From contig DATJHM010000230.1 of the NCBI GenBank assembly GCA_035493895.1, positions 1 through 14,357 of the forward strand: a DNA stretch of 14,357 nucleotides. Direction: 5' to 3'. Position 1 is the first letter of the stretch; every line of letters begins with the position of its first letter. The translations under genes and the position numbers were made by a program. Shown here piece after piece: positions 1-5,290 of the stretch. The DNA comes from DATJHM01 sp035493895. GTDB taxonomy: Bacteria > Chloroflexota > Ktedonobacteria > Ktedonobacterales > Ktedonobacteraceae. Below the pieces are notes generated by a model that was not told the DNA's origin, did no database searches, and was given only the letters and a program-made list of their open reading frames with translations.

Positions 1-148
1 GACGTTGCGTGCGCTGGTCGCCGAATTGCTGCATTTGAAAAAGCAGGTCGAAGCGTTGCACGCCCAGGCCGAGCGCGATATTCGGATGCTCAAAGTGCAG
101 CAAAAGGTGTCGGGCGGCTTCCGTAGCCTGCCGGGGGCTCAAGCATGA
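1..148 (+). pseudogene. IS66-family transposase, C-terminal fragment
   Basis: The frame starting at base 2 is open from the window edge to a TGA at 146-148 and gives 48 residues. It contains RDIRMLKVQQKVSGGFRS, which matches the conserved C-terminal block of IS66 transposases (recalled family pattern: RD.RM.K.QQK.SG.FRS..GA). In intact family members this block is followed by about 40 more residues (an ARIRSY-like stretch) and then the element's inverted repeat. Neither is present: the sequence passes straight into a TPR-like coding stretch. I read this as a transposase whose 3' end was lost in a deletion or recombination at about 140-146. The N-terminal part lies outside the window, so I cannot tell whether the rest of the gene is intact. 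It is most likely non-functional for transposition. Confidence 0.7.
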
Positions 149-309
149 AGCGCAAGGACGCTACGAGCAAGCATTGGAGCTCCTTGCGGAAGGTGAGGAA
201 CCACTCCTTACCGCACACATCCTCGACAACCTCGGCGTTGTGCATTTGTATCTGGCTCACTATCCACAGGCTGAGGCATATCTGAGAAGAGCATTACAGT
301 ATTGGAAAG
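141..309 (+). pseudogene. TPR-protein remnant (possible regulator C-terminal repeats)
   Basis: In the frame of codons starting at 141, 144 and so on, the translation reads HEAQGRYEQALELL, then DNLGVVHLYLAHYPQAEAYL and RRALQYWK. This is a textbook tetratricopeptide repeat (N-LG-x-x-x-x-x-LA-x-Y-xx-A-xx-x-x-x-AL) plus the second helix of the repeat before it. TPRs of this kind are common in the C-terminal parts of large NB-ARC/SARP- or LuxR-type transcriptional regulators, but the fragment alone does not show which protein it came from. There is no start codon with a ribosome-binding site: the 5' side is fused to an IS66 fragment and the 3' side is cut by the right end of the IS607 element at about 305-310. 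The open frame continues to 605, but that part is antisense to tnpB and is not TPR. It is a broken gene flanked by two unrelated mobile-element scars. Confidence 0.6.
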
Positions 310-450
310 TGATAGCAAATGCTATCAACTCAGCCATTCGGACGGTTTCCGTTGACGGAAGAGCCAGTCCCTTCCTTACGGACAACTTCAACCGCCCTGG
401 CAACCACTGCGGGCGCCACTATCCCCTGCCCGAAGGAGTTGGGGAGTGCT
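305..450 (-). ncRNA. predicted reRNA/omega-RNA scaffold at the IS607 right end
   Basis: TnpB proteins use an RNA made from the 3' part of tnpB and the element's right end, with the guide taken from the DNA just outside. Two hairpins lie at the expected place. TGATAGC-AAAT-GCTATCA (310-327; 7-bp stem) is just past the tnpB stop, and TTCCGT-TG-ACGGAA (347-360; 6-bp stem) is in the last codons. The limits are guesses and no promoter is visible. If this is right, the guide would be read from about 305 down to about 285, which is antisense to the TPR remnant. Confidence 0.3.
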
Positions 451-1610
451 TTGCGCAAAATGTTATACGAACCATTGACATCGGCGTGGATGCGCCTGCC
501 ATCCTTTGCACGATAGAGGCCACGGTATTCGCGTTTTCCGCTGAACTGGGGCTTCTCGGTTCGCTTGGGATCATAGACCGGAATGGGATCACGATCCAGA
601 AATGAGGCTTTACTCGTATAACTCTCCTCCTGGAACAGCACCGTTATTCCGATCAAATGAGCTTTGTAGGTGAGCATGTCAAGAAAGCGTGCATGAGGAA
701 TCTGAACAAACTGTTGATTCGTTTTCCTCCCCAGCGTTCCTTCTTGCTTCCAAAGGAGGTTTTTCCCCAGAACCAATGTACTGATCCCCTCCTCGACCAG
801 AACGTCAATGATCCGACGGCTTGCCGTGTGTAGATAGGCGTTCACACGGCGCGTTCGCTTCGTCGTGATGGCGCTCAGGCGATGAGAGCTATACTGGTTC
901 TCGGGGAGAAGGCCCTGAAGGTGGGCGCGTTGTTTATTGTAGCATTGGTTTTCGCTTTTCAAAGGACGACCGTTGACCAGAAGCGGCTGAAATCCTGGCT
1001 TGTTCGAGGTGAGCGCGGCAAGGGTATCTACTCCTGGGTCCAGAGCCGCTACCCACGCTTGGGTCACATCGGCTTGCTCTTCCGGCTGCTCATACACCAC
1101 TTCGATCAGGTACCCAGAAGGCGCGGGCACAATACGGACCTGGTCAAGGTGCCACCACTCCGTCAAACAGGTTTCAATCTCAATGGCGAGTCCTGAAGGC
1201 ACGAGCGTCCCCGTTTTCTTGAAGTGGCGTTTCCCCAGCGCCTGGGTATCGTAGATCAGAATATTTCGGCCTCGCTCTTTGTCTTTGTACCCAGGAATGC
1301 GTGGGCGGCCCACAAACGTTGAGGGATCAAGCTGATACGCCTCCAGCGCTTTGAAAAAGGATACCCAGTTTTTATGGACGAGAATCAGAAGGGAATTGGC
1401 GACCTTGGCGGGAAGCGCTTTATAGCAGTCCATCTGCTTGACCCGATGGAAGACCTCAACATAGGGCAGGTATTTCCCCTCATGGAGGTAGGCTTGCCGT
1501 ATCTGATACATCGCCTGATTATACAGGTTCTTGGAGGCAAAGGCGGCGGCATCGATGAGGCGGTAGCGCGGATCACCTTTGCGGATGAGGTGCTGTTCAA
1601 CGAGCTGCAT
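330..1610 (-). CDS. tnpB: TnpB, RuvC-type RNA-guided nuclease of an IS607 element
   Basis: A protein of 426 aa when started at the ATG at 1608-1610. This start has GAGGAG (1621-1626) 10 bp upstream, and the sequence MQLVEQHLIRKGDPRY looks like the true N-terminus. An ATG further upstream (1677-1679) would only add 23 basic residues read out of tnpA. RuvC-I is ALDPGVDTLAAL (Asp191) and RuvC-III is HADVNGSYNILRK (Asp377). The usual RuvC-II glutamate position reads LVLGKN (Gly282), while glutamates are present in FQEESYTSKAS (Glu328/329). The C4 zinc finger of classical TnpB is absent: no Cys pairs lie between YTSKAS and RuvC-III. Both features are typical, as I remember it, of the TnpB subgroup with a rearranged active site. 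The start overlaps the end of tnpA by 14 bp, suggesting coupled translation. TnpB is thought to promote retention of the element by cutting copies that have lost it. Confidence 0.88.
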   Translation of the reverse strand: MQLVEQHLIRKGDPRYRLIDAAAFASKNLYNQAMYQIRQAYLHEGKYLPYVEVFHRVKQMDCYKALPAKVANSLLILVHKNWVSFFKALEAYQLDPSTFVGRPRIPGYKDKERGRNILIYDTQALGKRHFKKTGTLVPSGLAIEIETCLTEWWHLDQVRIVPAPSGYLIEVVYEQPEEQADVTQAWVAALDPGVDTLAALTSNKPGFQPLLVNGRPLKSENQCYNKQRAHLQGLLPENQYSSHRLSAITTKRTRRVNAYLHTASRRIIDVLVEEGISTLVLGKNLLWKQEGTLGRKTNQQFVQIPHARFLDMLTYKAHLIGITVLFQEESYTSKASFLDRDPIPVYDPKRTEKPQFSGKREYRGLYRAKDGRRIHADVNGSYNILRKALPNSFGQGIVAPAVVARAVEVVRKEGTGSSVNGNRPNG

Positions 1611-2187
1611 CCGTTTGTGTCTCCTCTTTGATCTGGGCAACCAGGGTTTCCGTCTTCCGTTTGGCCCGACGTGGTCCATACAGCCTGGCGCAAAAGCTGT
1701 AGATGATGCTGGTCAGGTCAGAGAGCAGGTCTTCGGTGCTGTTCTCCGCCAGATTCACGACTTCAATGGCTCGATCCTGGACTGCCAGCAGCGTTTCCAG
1801 ATACCGAAAGCCAAAACGGGTCAACCGATCTTTGTGCTCGACGACGATGCGACTGGCATGTGGATCTTTGAGCACGGCCAGCAATTTGGGACGACTGTCG
1901 TTGACTCCTGAGCCAATTTCCTTTACCACCTGATGCACTTGATAGCCGCGTGCGGTGCAGTAGTGGACCAATCGCTCGGCCTGTCGCTCCAGATGCTCCA
2001 GATGCTCCGGTGAGGAGACACGAGCATAAATGATCACATGCTCCTCCCGGGGCTGAGGCTTTTCTTCCCTTTCCACAATAATGGTACCGGTGGGAGCCTG
2101 ATAGCCACGAATAGCTCCTTGTCGCCACCAGCGCAATGCCGTCGAGTAACTGATTCCTTGTTGTTTGGCATACTGACTCAATCTCAT
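1597..2187 (-). CDS. tnpA: TnpA, IS607-family serine recombinase (transposase)
   Basis: A protein of 196 aa from the ATG at 2185-2187. The N-terminus (MRLSQYAKQQGISYSTALRW) is a MerR-like helix-turn-helix that would bind the element ends. Residues 53-60 hold the serine-recombinase active-site motif YARVSS (Ser58 expected nucleophile). It is followed by GSGVNDSRPKL (about 92-102) and by EHKDRLTRFGF (about 117-127), all characteristic of the small IS607 recombinases, which cut and join DNA through a 5'-phosphoserine link. Length and motif order fit the family. An upstream ATG at 2235 would add 16 residues with no HTH similarity and would place the start upstream of the likely promoter, so I rejected it. 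The gene overlaps tnpB by 14 bp. No Shine-Dalgarno stands out, and the promoter appears to start transcription at the ATG itself. Confidence 0.9.
   Translation of the reverse strand: MRLSQYAKQQGISYSTALRWWRQGAIRGYQAPTGTIIVEREEKPQPREEHVIIYARVSSPEHLEHLERQAERLVHYCTARGYQVHQVVKEIGSGVNDSRPKLLAVLKDPHASRIVVEHKDRLTRFGFRYLETLLAVQDRAIEVVNLAENSTEDLLSDLTSIIYSFCARLYGPRRAKRKTETLVAQIKEETQTDAAR
1621..1626 (-). promoter_or_regulatory. ribosome-binding site deciding the tnpB start
   Basis: On the minus strand this reads GAGGAG, a strong Shine-Dalgarno match, 10 bp before the ATG at 1610. It lies inside the end of tnpA. It favours the 426-residue TnpB over the longer version starting at 1679. Confidence 0.6.
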
Positions 2188-2193
2188 GCTCGA

Positions 2194-2222
2194 AGTGTAC
2201 CATATTTGCACTCGTTTGACAA
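2194..2222 (-). promoter_or_regulatory. tnpA promoter, extended -10, probably leaderless
   Basis: Read on the minus strand: -35 TTGTCA (2222-2217), a 17-bp spacer, then -10 TACACT (2199-2194) preceded by TGG (an extended -10). A start 6-7 bases past the -10 falls at about 2187, the A of the tnpA ATG. Together with the weak ribosome-binding site, this suggests a leaderless transcript. Confidence 0.5.
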
Positions 2223-2381
2223 CGTTTGCCAGCACTTCTTAAAATCGGTTACAACACACGAAAATACGATCTGGCCGCGAACCCTTCAGAAACCTCACCG
2301 TTTGCCGAATATATGTAATAGGAGCAGCCATACTATTCTCTCTCCATTCTCACGACAACGATGTCGCCTGATAGAGAGGGG

Positions 2382-2476
2382 TGTGTAGCCCCTGTGTAGC
2401 ATGTGTGTAGGGTCAAGATCCCGATCACATCGGCATTTGTGTAGGATATGTAGCATTTTTGAGAAAACTCTTGTAG
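2382..2476 (+). promoter_or_regulatory. direct-repeat operator, TGTGTAG at 11-bp spacing
   Basis: TGTGTAG occurs at 2382-2388, 2393-2399 and 2404-2410 (exact 11-bp period) and again at 2438-2444. The core TGTAG recurs at 2449-2453 and 2472-2476, giving six copies in 93 bp, all on the plus strand. Heptamers repeated every 11 bp just upstream of a promoter are the known binding pattern of SARP-type (OmpR-like DNA-binding domain) activators of antibiotic genes. The heptamer here is not the usual TCGAG-type SARP sequence, so I call it a likely activator site for the NRPS operon without naming the regulator. No regulator gene is intact in the window. Confidence 0.5.
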
Positions 2477-2486
2477 CGCGTAACAA
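2459..2486 (+). promoter_or_regulatory. candidate promoter of the NRPS operon
   Basis: TTGAGA (2459-2464), a 16-bp spacer, then TAACAA (2481-2486). The -35 is good (5 of 6) but the -10 is poor (3 of 6). A weak core promoter next to an upstream repeat array would suit an activator-dependent operon. Low confidence. Confidence 0.3.
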
Positions 2487-2548
2487 ATTCGCAGTCATGC
2501 CCCTCGCCTCTCCGGGAGGCACAGGCATAAGCAGAAAGGATTCTTCAG

Positions 2549-2896
2549 ATGTCGGAACAAATTATTCGCAATCTTTTTCGTGTCGTTGATGCCAGAGATT
2601 GGAATTCTATGCAGGCTTTTTTCTGTGAGGATGTCATCTATGAGCGTCCTGGCTATGACGCCATCGTCGGTTTTGAGAACCTGCTGCATTTCTATGAACA
2701 TGTGCGTATGATTGCCAGCGGCAATCATGAGCTTGAACATATTGTGATCGATGAAGAGCGTGGCAGTTGTTGGGGGCGTTTTGTCGGCGTGAATAAAGAG
2801 GGGATGCCTCTGGACGAGCGCTTTGCCGATGTCTATCTTTTTGAGAATGGCAGAATCAAACAGCGCTGCTCTTATTTCTTCCGCCCCGCTGTCTAG
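2549..2896 (+). CDS. SnoaL/NTF2-like small protein, first gene of the NRPS operon
   Basis: A protein of 115 aa. The ATG is preceded by AGAAAGGA (2533-2540), 8 bp away. The sequence has the NTF2-like alpha+beta cone pattern: an N-terminal helix (IIRNLFRVVDARDWNSMQAF), then FFCEDVIYERPGYDAIVGFE, then a beta-rich C-terminal half with GSCWGRFVGVNKEGMPLDER and FADVYLFENGRIKQRCSYF. Folds like this are used by SnoaL-type cyclases, ketosteroid isomerases and many uncharacterised small proteins of biosynthetic clusters. No catalytic set can be assigned by eye, so the reaction is unknown. It is presumed cytoplasmic, as no signal peptide or membrane segment is visible. It is separated from the next gene by 99 bp containing a hairpin, so it may be expressed more strongly than the synthetases. 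It could act on the starter acyl chain or the released product, but that is a guess. Confidence 0.75.
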   Translation: MSEQIIRNLFRVVDARDWNSMQAFFCEDVIYERPGYDAIVGFENLLHFYEHVRMIASGNHELEHIVIDEERGSCWGRFVGVNKEGMPLDERFADVYLFENGRIKQRCSYFFRPAV

Positions 2897-2937
2897 TATT
2901 TCTGCCAGAGAAAGATTCCTCTGACGTGACTTTGCAC

Positions 2938-2977
2938 GGGGCCTGTCTCGTTTTTCGTTCGCCAGGCCCCTTTATAT
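2938..2977 (+). terminator. terminator-like or attenuator hairpin inside the operon
   Basis: GGGGCCTG (2938-2945) pairs perfectly with CAGGCCCC (2963-2970) across a 17-base loop and is followed by TTTATAT. The 8-bp GC-rich stem is convincing, but the T-run is short, so it may stop only part of the transcripts or protect the 3' end of the upstream message. It lies between the SnoaL-like gene and the carrier-aminotransferase gene. Confidence 0.5.
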
Positions 2978-2995
2978 CAGGAAAAGAGATCAGAT

Positions 2996-5266
2996 ATGAC
3001 TACATTCGCGACAACCCAACAACAGAATATCGAAGCTCAGTTGAAGGAACTATTTGGTCAATTATTAGGCATTGATTTAAAGAATATCGCAAGCCAATGC
3101 ACCTTTCTGGAAGCCGGGGCAGATTCACTGCTGCTACTACAGGCCAGTCAGCGCATACAGAGCCTATTTGGCGTGAAGGTCCCATTTCGCGCGCTCCTGG
3201 AGCAGTATGCAAGCTTTGCTGAACTGGCCGCATTCTTAGGACCCAGGATGCCAGCCGGTCCGTCCAACAGTGGCGCTGCCCCGCAGGTAGCCGCGCGTGA
3301 GCCTGCGACGGCCCCAGTATCGCAGGGAGAGATGATGGGTAGCAACAGTCAGACGTTTGTGATGTCCAGGAGAGAGAGAGCAAGCATGCATGCAGTACCT
3401 GATCCTGCAAACCAGGCTTCTCTCGAAGGAGAGCATGCAGCTGAAGAGAGTACCTGGGCGGCGAACTCTGGCGTTGAGCATATTGTGAAGCAGCAACTGC
3501 GGGTCATGAGCCAGCAATTAGAGGTACTGCGCTCCATCACTGGTGGGCTATCGGCAGACGCTGAGGCCCCTGTTCAGCACGAGGTTCGCCAGACCGTAAC
3601 GGGCGAGCTGGCCTGGGCTGTCCCCATGGGGGGAGCAGATGCCACTACTGAGCGAGAGATGGGGGGAGAGACGCAAGCTCTACCACCCCTACAAGAGATG
3701 CCAGCTCCATCGGTGACGCAGCCGTTAAGTGCAGAGTTGCCATCAGTCACGCAGCCACTGGACACGAGAGAAGATACGCGCAGCCTGCACATTGATCCGG
3801 AGACCTTTGTCGCCTATCAGACACGGAAGGTTGCGCGTTTGCACGGTTTGACTGAGCAGAAAAGATTACACATCGAAGCGTTACTGGAGCACTATGTTGA
3901 GAGGACAAAGAAGTCCAAACACTATGCTCAGGAGGGGCGTTCGCACCTTGCCGATAATCGGGGAACTGCGGGATTTAACCTGACCTGGAAAGAGGCCGTC
4001 TATCCCCTGGTGATCAAGCACGCTGAGGGAGCGCATGTCTGGGATGTCGATGATAACGAGTATGTCGATATTGCCATGGGGTTTGGTGCATTGCTCTTTG
4101 GTCACTCGCCCAAATTTCTGATGGAGGCGATCGAAGAGCAGTTGAAGCACGGGATCGGCCTGGGTTGGCAGTCCAGTATGGCCGGGAAGGCCGCGCAACT
4201 CCTGTGTGAACTGACCGGGATGGAGCGCGCCAGCTTTTGTAATTCTGGGACGGAAGCCGTGATGACCGCTTTGCGTCTGGCGCGTGCGGTGACCGGGCGT
4301 AGCAAAGTGATGATTTTCGGCGGCGCTTTTCACGGCACATTTGATGGCGTGCTGGTGCGCGGGCAGGAGATGCCTCAACATGGCCTGAAGACAATTCCTC
4401 TGGCCCCGGGGGTCACCTCGCATTTGATCGGTGACGTGGTGCTGGGACAATTCGGGCAGCCTTCCGCACTGGAGCTGTTGCAGACACATGCGCATGAACT
4501 GGCCGCAGTGCTTGTAGAGCTACCGCAGAGCCGTCGTCCCGATCTTGTGCCGCTCAGTTTTGTGCAGGAAGTGCGTAGGATCACCGCCGAGTCCGGGATC
4601 GTGCTCGTTTTTGATGAAGTTGTCTCTGGCTTCCGTTCACATCCAGGAGGCGCACAGGCACTCTTTGGCGTCAAAGCCGATCTGGCATCGTATGGCAAAG
4701 CTTTTGGTGGCGGTTTGCCCGTCGCGGCAATTGCTGGTAAGGCGGAGTATATGGCCGCTGTGGATGGTGGCGTGTGGAACTATGGGGATGACTCCTATCC
4801 CGAAGCCGTGCAAACGTTCTTTGCCGGAACGTATTTCAAGCACCCATTATTGATGCCTGCCGTCTGTGCGACATTAGAGCATTTTAAAAAGAGCGGCCCA
4901 CAACTTCAGGAACGTCTCAACCAGCGCACTGAAGCGATGGTACAGACACTGGATCGCTTCTTCGAAGCTGAGGGGGCACCACTCCGCACGATGCATTTTG
5001 GCTCGCTGTTCCGCTTCACTTTTCCGCCACATTATAAAGGAACGGATGCAAACGTCTTTTATTATCACTTACTGGAAAATGGTGTGAATATCCCGGAGAC
5101 GCGCAATGGTTTTCTCTCGACCGCGCATAGCGACGAGGATATAGAGCATATCGTGTGGGCTGTGAAAGACGCTTTCCTGCGGGCACGCTCGGGAGGCTTT
5201 CTGGCACATGGGCTGGAGGCGCAGGCCGAGGCCGCATTGTCAGATTCGCAGCTTGTTTTGCGTTAG
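2996..5266 (+). CDS. carrier protein - class III aminotransferase fusion (ACP-AMT)
   Basis: A protein of 756 aa; the ATG follows GGAAAAGAG (2980-2988). Residues 10-85 are a phosphopantetheine carrier domain, with the attachment Ser44 in FLEAGADSLLLLQ. Residues 86-270 are a low-complexity linker with a helix QQLRVMSQQLEVL (166-178) and two PSVTQPL copies. Residues about 275-745 are a PLP aminotransferase of the glutamate-1-semialdehyde aminomutase fold. Visible motifs are FCNSGTEAVMTALRLARA, GGAFHGTFDGVL, VFDEVVSGFR (Asp540) and SYGKAFGGGLPV (Lys568, expected Schiff-base lysine). The HGTFDGVL-type sequence resembles the AMT domain of iturin/mycosubtilin synthases, which transaminates a carrier-bound beta-keto chain to a beta-amine. 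By analogy the same is inferred here. Unlike MycA/ItuA, there is no acyl ligase, ketosynthase or C domain on the same protein. NRPS1 follows after 22 bp and should accept its product. Confidence 0.85.
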   Translation: MTTFATTQQQNIEAQLKELFGQLLGIDLKNIASQCTFLEAGADSLLLLQASQRIQSLFGVKVPFRALLEQYASFAELAAFLGPRMPAGPSNSGAAPQVAAREPATAPVSQGEMMGSNSQTFVMSRRERASMHAVPDPANQASLEGEHAAEESTWAANSGVEHIVKQQLRVMSQQLEVLRSITGGLSADAEAPVQHEVRQTVTGELAWAVPMGGADATTEREMGGETQALPPLQEMPAPSVTQPLSAELPSVTQPLDTREDTRSLHIDPETFVAYQTRKVARLHGLTEQKRLHIEALLEHYVERTKKSKHYAQEGRSHLADNRGTAGFNLTWKEAVYPLVIKHAEGAHVWDVDDNEYVDIAMGFGALLFGHSPKFLMEAIEEQLKHGIGLGWQSSMAGKAAQLLCELTGMERASFCNSGTEAVMTALRLARAVTGRSKVMIFGGAFHGTFDGVLVRGQEMPQHGLKTIPLAPGVTSHLIGDVVLGQFGQPSALELLQTHAHELAAVLVELPQSRRPDLVPLSFVQEVRRITAESGIVLVFDEVVSGFRSHPGGAQALFGVKADLASYGKAFGGGLPVAAIAGKAEYMAAVDGGVWNYGDDSYPEAVQTFFAGTYFKHPLLMPAVCATLEHFKKSGPQLQERLNQRTEAMVQTLDRFFEAEGAPLRTMHFGSLFRFTFPPHYKGTDANVFYYHLLENGVNIPETRNGFLSTAHSDEDIEHIVWAVKDAFLRARSGGFLAHGLEAQAEAALSDSQLVLR
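3707..3760 (+). repeat. imperfect 21-bp duplication in the ACP-AMT linker
   Basis: Two copies at 3707-3727 and 3740-3760, 33 bp apart, both encode PSVTQPL (residues 238-244 and 249-255). The DNA copies differ at several bases while the amino acids are kept. They lie in the flexible linker between the carrier and aminotransferase domains and are probably a simple linker expansion. Confidence 0.6.
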
Positions 5267-5281
5267 TACTGTATCCTGCGT

Positions 5282-5290
5282 AGAAAGGAT
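5282..5290 (+). promoter_or_regulatory. ribosome-binding site of NRPS1; start ambiguous
   Basis: AGAAAGGAT directly touches the ATG at 5289, too close for that codon. It lies about 10 bp before the in-frame GTG at 5301-5303. The same AGAAAGGA is used by the gene at 2549. The true start may therefore be GTG 5301, four codons downstream of the start listed for the gene. Confidence 0.45.

Larger units (their letters stand above)
305..2245 (-). mobile_element. IS607-family insertion sequence (tnpA + tnpB)
   Basis: A serine-recombinase tnpA with a MerR-like HTH, followed by an overlapping tnpB in the same orientation, is the defining layout of the IS607 family. IS607 elements lack terminal inverted repeats and leave no obvious target duplication, so the ends cannot be placed exactly by eye. 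I set them from the last hairpin beyond the tnpB stop (310-327) and from just upstream of the tnpA promoter (2222). The right end sits where TPR coding similarity stops, so the element truncates that remnant. Sequence beyond the left end (after about 2245) shows no TPR continuation, so flanking DNA may also have been lost, or the TPR gene may have ended there. Both genes are open and keep most key residues, so the element could still be active. Confidence 0.75.
2245..2548 (+). other. intergenic control region before the NRPS operon
   Basis: About 300 bases with no convincing gene on either strand; the short open frames here have no family likeness and no good ribosome-binding sites. The first 90 bases are unremarkable. 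At 2353-2366 there is a small hairpin (CGACA-ACGA-TGTCG), flanked by CTCTCT (2338-2343) and AGAGAG (2373-2378), which could extend it. Next come the TGTAG repeat array (2382-2476) and a candidate promoter. A short hairpin, GCCTC-TCCGG-GAGGC, lies in the presumed leader at 2506-2520. The ribosome-binding site of the first operon gene (AGAAAGGA, 2533-2540) closes the region. Confidence 0.6.

Noticed and set aside
1989..2006. Tandem 9-bp repeat CCAGATGCT inside tnpA.
   Set aside because: It encodes HLEHLE within the recombinase's conserved length, so it appears to be a chance codon repeat rather than an expansion.
318..2235. Plus-strand open frames across the IS607 element (for example 330-605, 882-1196, 1374-1631, 1579-1911).
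   Set aside because: They are antisense to tnpA and tnpB, which carry clear family motifs. The first is only the open tail of the TPR remnant.
305..2245. Terminal inverted repeats and a target duplication for the IS element.
   Set aside because: None could be seen. IS607 elements normally lack both, so this does not argue against the assignment, but it leaves the ends approximate.
2382..2476. Whether the TGTAG repeats are a small CRISPR array or replication iterons.
   Set aside because: The repeats are only 7 bp with 4-bp gaps, no cas or rep genes are present, and the position just upstream of an operon fits an operator better.
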